From: CAVXJN01 sp963773585
GTDB taxonomy: Bacteria; Pseudomonadota; Gammaproteobacteria; JASBUN01
Length of the DNA: 64,000 bases
Direction of reading: 5' to 3'
NCBI GenBank assembly: GCA_963773585.1
Contig: CAVZBR010000001.1
Span: forward strand, 310,001-374,000
Positions 50,635 through 58,550 of the stretch are shown here, one piece after another. Made by a program: the position numbers and the translations under genes. The notes under the pieces are model-generated. The model saw only the letters and a list, made by a program, of their open reading frames with translations. It was not told where the DNA came from and did not search any database. The stretch's first letter is position 1. Every line of letters starts with the position of its first letter.

Positions 50635-51555
50635 ATGGACCGATGCGCGCTATTACAGAATTTCGTCCGGGTCGTTGACGCAGGCAGCATCACGGGTGCG
50701 GCCGCGCGTTGGGAAATCGCCAAATCCGCGGTTTCCCGACGCTTGGCGGACCTTGAAGAACATTTGGGCGTCCAGCTCTTGCGCCGCACGACGCGCAAGT
50801 TGAGCCTGACCGACACCGGTCGCGGTTTTTATGAGCGGGCCGTCCGTATCCTGGCCGATTTGGACGAGGCGGAGCGCGCGGTGTCCGAGGCCCACGGCGA
50901 TTTACGCGGCCGCCTGCGGGTGGCGGCGCCCATGTCCTTCGGCCTGCTGCACCTGGGGCCGGCGATCGACGATTTCGCCTGCCGGCATCCGGAATTGGAA
51001 TTCGATCTCGATTTCAACGACCGCCAGATCGACTTGCTGGCGGAAGGTGTCGATGTCGGTATCCGGATCGCCGAACTGCCCGATTCGACCCTGGTGGCGC
51101 GCCGGCTGGCACCGGTACGCACCCTGGTGTGCGCCAGTCCGGGTTACCTCGAACGATTCGGTTCACCTCAGGTACCTGGCGATCTGACGCGCCACCGCTG
51201 CCTGGTATACAGCAACGTCTCCGAGCCTGCGCGCTGGCGTTACACAGACGCGTCCGGCAACGAAGGCGATGTGAGGGTTGTGGAGTCCATGCGCTGCAAC
51301 AACGGCGACCAACTGTGTGCATCGGCCGCGGCGGGATTGGGATTGGTCCAATCGCCGACGTTCATTGTCTACCGGGCATTGGCCCGCGGCGAGCTGGTGG
51401 CGGTGTTGCGCGACTATCGCTGGCGCGGCACGACTGCATACGCCGTGTATCCGCAGGCCCGGCATCTGTCGCAGCGGGTACGCGCGTTCGTGGATTTTCT
51501 TGCGCAGCGGTTTGCGGGCGATCCGTATTGGGACCGGGATCTGGGCCTTTCCTAG
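50635..51555 (+). CDS. LysR family transcriptional regulator
   Basis: The 306-residue protein has an N-terminal winged helix (LLQNFVRVVDAGSITGAAAR, WEIAKSAVSRRLADLEEHLG) and the periplasmic-binding-like effector domain (FDLDFNDRQIDLLAEGVDVG, RIAELPDSTLVARRLAPVRT). It is divergent from azoR/pirin and probably activates them in response to a quinone or aromatic compound. Confidence 0.94.
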   Translation: MDRCALLQNFVRVVDAGSITGAAARWEIAKSAVSRRLADLEEHLGVQLLRRTTRKLSLTDTGRGFYERAVRILADLDEAERAVSEAHGDLRGRLRVAAPMSFGLLHLGPAIDDFACRHPELEFDLDFNDRQIDLLAEGVDVGIRIAELPDSTLVARRLAPVRTLVCASPGYLERFGSPQVPGDLTRHRCLVYSNVSEPARWRYTDASGNEGDVRVVESMRCNNGDQLCASAAAGLGLVQSPTFIVYRALARGELVAVLRDYRWRGTTAYAVYPQARHLSQRVRAFVDFLAQRFAGDPYWDRDLGLS

Positions 51556-51716
51556 ACGGCGGTGTGGGCGAACGAGCGCGCCGCCGGTCTTGCAGTAATG
51601 GACAGGACCGTTTCTGGACGCCTGTCCGGTGCGGCGTTACAGTCCGCGTGCAAGCAAACCTCGCGACTTGGTTTCCGGGTCGCGTTGAATCGATGCCGAC
51701 TGCAACGGATAACAAT

Positions 51717-52529
51717 ATGGCCACACAGCACAACACGCAGAATATGGCACTGTTTTGCGATTTCGAAAACATCGCCCTCGGCGTGCGCGATGCCAAATAC
51801 GCCGCTTTCGATATCCAGAAGGTCCTCGAGCGTTTACTGCTCAAAGGCAATATTGTCGTCAAGAAGGCCTATTGCGACTGGGAGCGCTACAAGGAATTCA
51901 AATCCGCCATGCACGAGGCGGCGTTCGAATTGATTGAGATTCCTCACGTGCGCCAGTCGGGCAAGAACTCCGCCGATATACGGATGGTGGTGGACGCGCT
52001 GGACCTCTGTTACACCAAGTCTCACGTCGATACTTTCGTGGTCATCAGCGGCGACTCCGATTTTTCGCCATTGGTGAGCAAGCTGAGGGAGAACAACAAG
52101 GTCGTCATCGGCGTCGGCGTGAAGAGCTCCACTTCTGACCTGCTGATCGCCAATTGCGACGAATTCATTTTCTACGACGACTTGGCGCGCGAATCGGAAA
52201 AGCAGCGCAAAGCAAAGCGCAAGGCCAAGACCAAGAAAGCGGCCCCCAAGAATGTGGCGCCGGCCGAAGATGAGAAAAAGCAGGAAGCGCTCGACATGGT
52301 GTTGGAAACGGTCGAAGACCTGATGGAAGAGCGGGGCGAAGAGGAAAAAGTGTGGGGCTCGATGGTCAAGCAGGCTCTGAAACGGCGCAAGCCCGGTTTC
52401 AACGAAACCTACCACGGTTTTCGCACTTTCAGTCAGCTGCTGGAAGAAGCGCAGACCCGAAAGCTGCTGCAATTGGAATACGACGAGAAGTCAGGCGGCT
52501 ACATCATCAAGAGTTTCGTACACGAATAG
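51717..52529 (+). CDS. NYN-domain protein with C-terminal LOTUS-like domain
   Basis: The 270-residue protein has an NYN (LabA/DUF88) PIN-like nuclease domain: ALFCDFENIALGVRDA, IRMVVDALDLCYT, TFVVISGDSDFSPLVSKLRE, with acidic catalytic residues in FCDFEN and SGDSDF. A lysine-rich linker (about 175-200) joins it to a C-terminal winged-helix OST-HTH/LOTUS-like domain (VWGSMVKQALKRRKPGFNET). It probably processes RNA. Start chosen at 51717 (weak GGATAA); an in-frame ATG at 51693 is possible. Confidence 0.85.
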   Translation: MATQHNTQNMALFCDFENIALGVRDAKYAAFDIQKVLERLLLKGNIVVKKAYCDWERYKEFKSAMHEAAFELIEIPHVRQSGKNSADIRMVVDALDLCYTKSHVDTFVVISGDSDFSPLVSKLRENNKVVIGVGVKSSTSDLLIANCDEFIFYDDLARESEKQRKAKRKAKTKKAAPKNVAPAEDEKKQEALDMVLETVEDLMEERGEEEKVWGSMVKQALKRRKPGFNETYHGFRTFSQLLEEAQTRKLLQLEYDEKSGGYIIKSFVHE

Positions 52530-52566
52530 ACCAGGGGAAAGGGAGCGCGATCGGAGGGCCGCGAGG

Positions 52567-52815
52567 GTGAGCGACTGGTACGTGTATATGTTGCGCTGTG
52601 CGGACGGCAGTTTGTACACCGGCATCACGACCGACCCGGCGCGCCGCGAGCGCGAGCACAATAGCGGTTCCAGGCTCGGCGCCCGGTACACACGTGCGCG
52701 GCGTCCGGTGCAAATCGTCTACCAGGAGTGCGCGCAGTCACGGGCGCAGGCCGCGCGCCGGGAAAACGAAATCAAAGGCCTTACGCGACTCGCCAAGGAG
52801 GCCTTGATCGAGTAG
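52567..52815 (+). CDS. GIY-YIG nuclease superfamily protein
   Basis: The 82-residue product (GTG start at 52567, after GCGAGG) has the YVYMLRCADGSLYTGITTDP motif, an arginine in ARREREHNSG and a C-terminal glutamate in ARRENEIKGLTR, matching the short YhbQ-type GIY-YIG domain. Such proteins are DNA nicking or repair nucleases of unclear role. It follows the NYN gene by 37 bases. Confidence 0.92.
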   Translation: MSDWYVYMLRCADGSLYTGITTDPARREREHNSGSRLGARYTRARRPVQIVYQECAQSRAQAARRENEIKGLTRLAKEALIE

Positions 52816-52931
52816 GCGATCGGCGGGCGCGCAACGCGGTCCCGGTGGCGTTTTTCCTCCGGCCGCCCCCGTACGGAACCTGAGCCTGCGCCCGTTGTCT
52901 GAGGCGCTAGGAAAGCAGATCGGGTGCATCC

Positions 52932-53693
52932 ATGAAAGCCTTGCGAAGCGCCGTCGCGGCCGTTTTATTTTGTTTGCCGCTGCTGGCGGCCGCCGAAGCG
53001 CTGCGCTTCGGTGACCCCGGGCAAACGCCGACCGTGATCGAACTGTTCACGTCCCAAGGCTGCAGCAGCTGTCCACCCGCGGAAGCGCGCTTGAATGCCT
53101 ACGTCCGAGATTCGCAGTTGTGGAATCGATACATCCCGCTTGCGTTTCACGTCGACTACTGGGATTACCTCGGTTGGAAGGATCGCCTCGCTGATCCGGC
53201 TTATTCCGCGCGTCAGCGTGCTTATGCCGCGAGCGGGCGGCTGTCCACCGTGTACACACCCGCGTTCGTGGTCAACGGCAGGGAATGGCGCTCGCACCGG
53301 TTCGGTGACAAGCCGTCGGGCGCTGCGGTATCCGGTCTGTCGGTGATACTGGCGGCGGATGGGGGATTGGAGGTGCGCCCGGCTGCCCCGGCGCCACGGT
53401 CGCTGATGCTCAATGTGGCGCTATTGGGCATGGATTTGGAGTCCGACATCGATGCGGGCGAAAATCGTGGCCGCCATAGCCGCCACGACTTCGTGGTGCT
53501 GAAATGGTCCCGGGTGGCGGTGCACGCAACGCCGTGGCGGGCCGAATTGCCGTCGGTGCCTGACGGCGCAGCAAAGCAGTACGCGGTGGCGGTATGGCTC
53601 AACCGACCAGGTGATCCGGCACCGCTGTATGCCGCAGGCGCCTATCTGCCGGCGCAGTTCGGGTCGGGAAAAGCGGTCACGGAGCGGCGCTGA
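52932..53693 (+). CDS. DUF1223 thioredoxin-like secreted protein
   Basis: The 253-residue protein has a signal peptide (1-22, ending AAAEAL) and a thioredoxin-like domain with the conserved start VIELFTSQGCSSCPPAEARL (CSSC, near residue 41), followed by AFHVDYWDYLGWKDRLADPA and the C-terminal strands. DUF1223 proteins are periplasmic; the CxxC suggests a redox function. It stands alone on its strand. Confidence 0.9.
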   Translation: MKALRSAVAAVLFCLPLLAAAEALRFGDPGQTPTVIELFTSQGCSSCPPAEARLNAYVRDSQLWNRYIPLAFHVDYWDYLGWKDRLADPAYSARQRAYAASGRLSTVYTPAFVVNGREWRSHRFGDKPSGAAVSGLSVILAADGGLEVRPAAPAPRSLMLNVALLGMDLESDIDAGENRGRHSRHDFVVLKWSRVAVHATPWRAELPSVPDGAAKQYAVAVWLNRPGDPAPLYAAGAYLPAQFGSGKAVTERR

Positions 53694-53805
53694 CAAGTGC
53701 CCAGACTTGCAGGCGGCGAGCCGGTTGGCGCAAGGTGGCCGATAGTGCGGCTCGTTGCCAACGCGCCGAGGGATTTTCCATATTTTCGAAGGATACGATT
53801 GCGTC

Positions 53806-54450
53806 ATGCCCTGTTGCTGCCCCCATTCCAATTCCGCCAGCAAAGTGTTTTCTCTGTTCGCCCGTCGCTACCGCAAGCGTTTCCAGCGCCGGGGTTTCGA
53901 AGCATCCCAGGAACAATTGATGACCGGCCTGCGGCAGGCGGGCTACGTCGACGCCACCGTGCTGGAGATCGGCAGCGGCGTCGGGCATGTCCATCAAACC
54001 ATGTTGGAGCGGGGTGCTTCGCGCGCGGTCGGAATCGATCTCGCGCCGCGCATGATCGAGGAGGCGCAAGGTTGGGCGCGGGAACGCGGGCTGGGGGACC
54101 GGGTGGACTATCTACAGGGCGATTTCATGGAAATGCACCAGCAGTTGCAGCCGGCAGAAGTCACCGTGCTCGACAAAGTCGTATGCTGTTATCCGGATGC
54201 CGATGGTCTGGTGCACCGTTCGCTGGCCAAGACCGGCCGCGTCTACGGCTTGACCTATCCTCGCGACCGCTGGTACGTGCGGTTCGGGGTTGCGGTCGGC
54301 GCGCTGCTGCTGCGCCTGGTGGGGTCGGATTTCCGCCCCTACGTGCATGACCCGTTGCAAATCGAGCGCTGGATCGAAGAAGCCGGTTTTCGCAAACAGT
54401 ATGAGCGTCACACAGTGATCTGGTTGACCCAGGTCTACGTGCGTCCGTGA
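53806..54450 (+). CDS. Class I SAM-dependent methyltransferase
   Basis: The 214-residue protein has the SAM motif I VLEIGSGVGHVHQTMLERG, motif II AVGIDLAPRMIEEAQGWARE, DRVDYLQGDFMEM and the motif IV VVCCYPDAD. The early cysteines (MPCCCPH) may bind a metal. Its substrate is unknown; a lipid or small metabolite is likely from the pattern. The next gene, a ceramidase-like protein, follows after 13 bases. Confidence 0.88.
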   Translation: MPCCCPHSNSASKVFSLFARRYRKRFQRRGFEASQEQLMTGLRQAGYVDATVLEIGSGVGHVHQTMLERGASRAVGIDLAPRMIEEAQGWARERGLGDRVDYLQGDFMEMHQQLQPAEVTVLDKVVCCYPDADGLVHRSLAKTGRVYGLTYPRDRWYVRFGVAVGALLLRLVGSDFRPYVHDPLQIERWIEEAGFRKQYERHTVIWLTQVYVRP

Positions 54451-54463
54451 TGGACTGAGGCGG

Positions 54464-55135
54464 ATGGTCGCGGTTGCTTTGTATTGCGAGCGCACCGGTA
54501 GCGGTTTTTGGGCGGAGCCGCTAAACGCCTGGACCAATGCCGCGTTTGTGATCGTGGCCGCGCTGATCGTGCTGCGGCTGGTGCGTCAGGGCAACCCGCG
54601 GCGCTGGAGCGATGTTTGGTTGCTGGCGTTCCTGGCCGCCACCGTGGGCGTGGGCAGTTTTCTCTGGCACACGTTGCACGCGCCATGGTCCCAGTGGGCT
54701 GACATCATCCCGATTCTGTTGTTCATCAACGTATTCTTGCTGAGTTTCCTGATCCGCATCGCCGCCTTGGGGGCGGGCGCGGCGCTGCTATGGCTGCTGG
54801 TCTACAACGCATTCAATATCGGCTTGCAGTTGCTCCTGCCGCCGGGCTTTATGAACGGTTCGGTGTTTTATCTCCCAACCTGGATAGCGCTGTTGTTCAT
54901 CTGCGTATTCACACTGGCGCGGGACCGCCGTCGCGGCCAGCTGTTGCTGATGGCGGCGTCGGCGTTCAGTGCCGCGCTCTTGCTGCGGACGCTGGATCGC
55001 AGCCTTTGCGCGTCGTTCCCCACCGGCACCCATTTCGGTTGGCATGTGCTCAACGGGTTGGTGTTGTACCTGGCGACCGCAGCCCTATTGCCCAGGCGGG
55101 CCAGCGCGGGCGTCGCCAGCGCGGGCCTCGATTGA
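54464..55135 (+). CDS. Ceramidase-like seven-helix membrane protein
   Basis: The 223-residue protein has seven membrane helices and the PF05875 motifs: YCERTGSGFWAEPLNAWTN at the start, GSFLWHTLHAP, and TGTHFGWHVLNGLVLY near the end. The Ser/His/Asp/Glu residues in these motifs form the zinc site of alkaline ceramidases. In bacteria the substrate may be an acyl amide or a sphingolipid-like lipid. It is 13 bases after the methyltransferase gene; the two may modify the same lipid. Confidence 0.88.
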   Translation: MVAVALYCERTGSGFWAEPLNAWTNAAFVIVAALIVLRLVRQGNPRRWSDVWLLAFLAATVGVGSFLWHTLHAPWSQWADIIPILLFINVFLLSFLIRIAALGAGAALLWLLVYNAFNIGLQLLLPPGFMNGSVFYLPTWIALLFICVFTLARDRRRGQLLLMAASAFSAALLLRTLDRSLCASFPTGTHFGWHVLNGLVLYLATAALLPRRASAGVASAGLD

Positions 55136-55150
55136 CGCGCCTGATTTGCG

Positions 55151-55558
55151 CTACGGCATGTGAATCTTGCCGCCGCCGATGCCACCCGACCCGCCCAGGC
55201 CACCTGGCCCGCCGCCACTTCCCACTTCGGGAATCACGATGGAGGAGGCGGCCTCGCGCCGCATTTCCTTGAGTTCTTCGATGGCCCGTTCCATGGCCTC
55301 GCGGGCCGCGCCGGGGTATTTGTCCAGCGCTTCGCGCAACGATTGCGCCGGAATCTCGAACGACAGCGGCAATGCGCCGACGGGCGTCATCAATTGTGCA
55401 TCGCCCACATAGGACACGGCGCGCGCCGGGTCGTCGTCGCCCTCCGCCGTGATGGGCGTCAGGCGGCGCAGGGTACCGGCGCGGCGGTCGGTGAACAGTT
55501 CTTCCCGGTAGAGGTCGTCCGGGTCCAGTTTGATTTCAGGGAGACGTTCGTCGGTCAT
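55151..55558 (-). CDS. Protein of unknown function with glycine-rich tail
   Basis: The 135-residue protein starts MTDERLPEIKLDPDDLYREE and contains two amphipathic helices (SLREALDKYPGAAREAMERA, EELKEMRREAAS). It ends in a Gly-rich stretch (GSGGGPGGLGG, then GGIGGGKIHMP) that is likely disordered. A homologous group of small cytoplasmic proteins with this pattern exists in proteobacteria, but no function is known. It converges on the ceramidase gene. Confidence 0.65.
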   Translation of the reverse strand: MTDERLPEIKLDPDDLYREELFTDRRAGTLRRLTPITAEGDDDPARAVSYVGDAQLMTPVGALPLSFEIPAQSLREALDKYPGAAREAMERAIEELKEMRREAASSIVIPEVGSGGGPGGLGGSGGIGGGKIHMP

Positions 55559-55674
55559 GTTCGGCCTCGTATCGATAGGTCTGTTTCCTTTAGATTAACA
55601 GATTGTTTTGCGGCCATGTCCCGCCGCGGTGTCGGCGATTGGCGGCGCGCGCCGGGGTGGTCTAGGGTGGCGCC

Positions 55675-56433
55675 ATGTGCACTTTAGTCATTCTACGCCG
55701 ACCGGACCACGCCTGGCCGTTACTGGTCGCCGGGAACCGGGACGAAATGAGCGACCGCGCATGGTCGGCGCCGGCCCGCCATTGGCCGGATCGACCGGAG
55801 GTGATCGCAGGCATCGACCATGTCGGCGGCGGTTCCTGGTTCGGGATCAACGATCACGGCCTGGTTGCGGTGGTCACCAATCGCGAGCGCGCCCTCGGAC
55901 CGGCGCAGCAGAAGCGCAGTCGCGGCGAACTGGTGCTGGAGGCATTGGATCACGCGGAAGCGTCCGAAGCGGCATCGGCGCTGGCGGAATTGGATCCTGA
56001 TGCTTACCGGGCCTTCAACTTGTTCGTAGGCGACGCCCTGACCAGCCATTGGCTATGCCACCGGGACGACGGCCTCGGCAAGGTCGTCTCGCAACCGGTG
56101 GCGGCGGGATTGCACATGTTGACGGCGCGGGATCTCGACGATGTTTCCGCTCCGCGTATCAGCGCCTACTTCCCGCGTTTCGCGCAGGCACCGGCGCCAG
56201 ACCCACTCGCCGGCGATTGGCAAGCCTGGCAGGCGCTGTTGGGCAGCCGCCAGATTCCCAGCCCTGCGGGTGACCCGACCGCGGCCCCGAACTTTGCCCT
56301 GGGCAACGGATTCGGCACGGTTTGCAGTCAAATGGCCGCGATACCGCGCTATCCGAGTGCAGCAAGCAAACCGGTGTTTCTGTTCGCTGCCGGGGCGCCG
56401 GATACCGCGCCTTTCGAAGCGATTGACGTCTGA
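55675..56433 (+). CDS. NRDE family protein (TANGO2-like)
   Basis: The 252-residue protein starts MCTLVILRRPDHAWPLLVAG and has the eponymous NRDE motif at 21-24, with Cys2 as the probable N-terminal nucleophile. The barrel continues GGSWFGINDHGLVAVVTNRE and NLFVGDALTSHWLC. Human TANGO2 handles heme or acyl-CoA traffic; bacterial members are uncharacterised. It stands alone on its strand. Confidence 0.9.
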   Translation: MCTLVILRRPDHAWPLLVAGNRDEMSDRAWSAPARHWPDRPEVIAGIDHVGGGSWFGINDHGLVAVVTNRERALGPAQQKRSRGELVLEALDHAEASEAASALAELDPDAYRAFNLFVGDALTSHWLCHRDDGLGKVVSQPVAAGLHMLTARDLDDVSAPRISAYFPRFAQAPAPDPLAGDWQAWQALLGSRQIPSPAGDPTAAPNFALGNGFGTVCSQMAAIPRYPSAASKPVFLFAAGAPDTAPFEAIDV

Positions 56434-56653
56434 CTGATGCCGGTCTTGCGTCTGCGTGGCGCTCCGCTAGAATTCGGAGCGTCAGGACTGACGCCGCCGA
56501 CTCTCATCGAGCCCTCCGGGGCCAGCCCTTTTTCAAGGGTGCCGTTGGATCCATACCGTCTGATTCGTTCCCTTTGTCCGCACCCGACGTTTGATGCTTT
56601 AGCGCGTTTTGCCAGCGACACCGGCGGCTTTGGGAACGCAGGAGGGACGAGTC

Positions 56654-56923
56654 ATGCTTAAGTTTGCAATCACCATCATCGCACTTTCGTTGCCGATGGC
56701 AGCGTTAGCCGCGGACAACGCAGCCACCAAGGATTCCCAGGCACGGTTCCGCAGTCTGGACAAGGATCACAACGGTTACATCAGTCACGACGAAGCGCGT
56801 AACCATCGCGTGTTCGGTTACTACCAGCGCGCCGATCGCAACTCCGATGGTGCCTTGGATCAATCGGAGTTCAGCGCCTTCGAGCAGGAAGTTCCCGGCA
56901 CAGGACAGTCGCCGCAGAACTGA
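56654..56923 (+). CDS. Small secreted EF-hand protein
   Basis: The 89-residue protein has a signal peptide (1-19, ending LAADN) and two EF-hand loops, DKDHNGYISHDE and DRNSDGALDQSE. The ATG at 56654 follows GGAGGG by seven bases. The gene resembles the EF-hand gene at 44.7 kb in layout but not in detail. Likely periplasmic calcium binding. Confidence 0.88.
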   Translation: MLKFAITIIALSLPMAALAADNAATKDSQARFRSLDKDHNGYISHDEARNHRVFGYYQRADRNSDGALDQSEFSAFEQEVPGTGQSPQN

Positions 56924-56968
56924 GGCGGGATCTGCTCGCAACACGCCCGTTCCGGGCTAAGCAGGGCC

Positions 56969-56996
56969 GGGCGCCTTAGCGCCCGCGCTTTTTTCC
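56969..56996 (+). terminator. Terminator-like hairpin after the EF-hand gene
   Basis: GGGCGC pairs with GCGCCC around CTTA, followed after GCGC by six T. The stem overlaps the last codons of the leftward HerA-like gene, so it serves the rightward transcript only. Confidence 0.5.
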
Positions 56997-58415
56997 GAGC
57001 AGCGATCCCATCAAGCCGCGCACCAGTTGCCGACCGAGGCTGCTGCCGATGGAACGCATGGCACTGCTTGTCATCGCCTCCAGCATCGTCTGACGCTGAC
57101 CGGCTCGGGCGGTTGGTTGCGGCGCCACTTGCTGAGCGGCGCTCGCGGCCCGGCTCTTGAGCACTTCATAGGCCGACTCCCGGTCCAATGAATTGTCATA
57201 GCGTCCCGCCAAAGGCGAGCGGTGCAAATGTTCGCTGCGCTCCGCGGCGCTCAACGGACCGATACGGGATTCCGGCGGTGCAATCAGTACGCGTTCGACC
57301 GGCGTCGGCGCGCCTTTCTCATCCAACACTGACACCAAGGCTTCGCCGACGCCGAGTTCGGTGATGACCTGTTCGGTATCCAGCGCCGGATTTTCGCGAA
57401 ATGTTTGCGCCGCGGCGCGCACCGCTTTCCGGTCCCGGGGCGTAAACGCGCGCAGCGCGTGCTGCACACGATTGCCCAGTTGTCCCAGTACGCTGTCGGG
57501 TACGTCCAAAGGGTTTTGGGTGACGAAATAAATTCCCACACCTTTGGAACGAATCAAGCGCACGACTTGTTCGATGCGCTCGAGTAGTGCCGCGGGTGCT
57601 TGGTCGAACAACAAATGCGCCTCATCGAAAAAGAACACCAGTCGCGGCTTGTCGGGGTCCCCGATTTCCGGCAGGTCTTCGAACAGCTCGGCGATCAGCC
57701 ACAGCAGAAAGATTGCATAGAGCTTCGGGTGCGACATCAAAGCCGTGGCATCGAGAATGCTGATGACGCCATTGCCGGAAAAATCCGTGCGCATCAGATC
57801 GCCGAGGTCCAACGCCGGTTCGCCGAGGAAGGCTGCGCCGCCTTCCGAGTCCAGGGACAACAGGCCACGCTGGATGGCGCCGACACTGGCATTGCTGATA
57901 TTGCCGTACTCGCCGCTCATTGACTTGGTGTTGTCTCCTACCCAGCTCAGAAGCGCGCGTAGATCTTTGAGATCGAGCAACAGCAATCCCTGATCGTCGG
58001 CGATCCGGAATGCCGCCTGCAGCACGGCGGTCTGAGTAGCGTTGAGTTGCAGCAGGCTTGCGAACAGCAGCGGTCCGACATCGGAGACCGTGGTGCGCAG
58101 TGGGTGTCCCTGTTTCCCGTATAGATCCCAAAGCACCACGGGATAGGCCCGGGGCTGATAGCCGTCCATGGCCAACTGTTCGACGCGCGCATGGATGCGC
58201 TCACCGGCGGCGTTTGCCTGGGCCAGGCCCGAAAGGTCGCCTTTGACATCGGCCATGAATACCGGCACGCCGCTGCGCGAGAACGCCTCTGCCAGCACCT
58301 GCAAAGTGACTGTTTTGCCGGTGCCGGTGGCGCCCGCGATCAGGCCGTGGCGATTGGCCATCCGCAGGCGCAGTTCCACCTTGCCGCTTTCATTTCCGCC
58401 CAGTGGTAACCCCAT
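56976..58415 (-). CDS. HerA-like ATPase (DUF853)
   Basis: The 479-residue protein has the ANRHGLIAGATGTGKTVTLQ block (Walker A at 28-35), the ADVKGDLSGLAQ motif, Walker B RLVFFFDEAHLLFDQ, and the late FVTQNPLDVPDSVLGQLGNR sensor region. DUF853 proteins are hexameric HerA/FtsK-type ATPases of unknown cellular role, sometimes called DNA double-strand-break or plasmid-related. The ATG at 58415 gives the typical start; a GTG at 58457 would add 14 residues. Confidence 0.9.
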   Translation of the reverse strand: MGLPLGGNESGKVELRLRMANRHGLIAGATGTGKTVTLQVLAEAFSRSGVPVFMADVKGDLSGLAQANAAGERIHARVEQLAMDGYQPRAYPVVLWDLYGKQGHPLRTTVSDVGPLLFASLLQLNATQTAVLQAAFRIADDQGLLLLDLKDLRALLSWVGDNTKSMSGEYGNISNASVGAIQRGLLSLDSEGGAAFLGEPALDLGDLMRTDFSGNGVISILDATALMSHPKLYAIFLLWLIAELFEDLPEIGDPDKPRLVFFFDEAHLLFDQAPAALLERIEQVVRLIRSKGVGIYFVTQNPLDVPDSVLGQLGNRVQHALRAFTPRDRKAVRAAAQTFRENPALDTEQVITELGVGEALVSVLDEKGAPTPVERVLIAPPESRIGPLSAAERSEHLHRSPLAGRYDNSLDRESAYEVLKSRAASAAQQVAPQPTARAGQRQTMLEAMTSSAMRSIGSSLGRQLVRGLMGSLLGKKRGR

Positions 58416-58500
58416 ATCGAACGACTCCCGGTTGGCGACGATTCCTTCAACGCGCACGCTTCCGGCAAGCCTAGTCCAAGCGCCCCCGAATCGACGGGCA

Positions 58501-58533
58501 AAAAAAAGCCCTCCGTCCCGGGGGGCGGAGGGC
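58501..58533 (-). terminator. Rho-independent terminator of the chemoreceptor gene
   Basis: Read leftward, GCCCTCCG (58533-58526) pairs with CGGAGGGC (58515-58508) and is followed by seven T (complement of 58507-58501). It is 17 bases beyond the stop of the chemoreceptor gene. Confidence 0.85.
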
Positions 58534-58550
58534 TTGGTCGGGCCTGGTCG

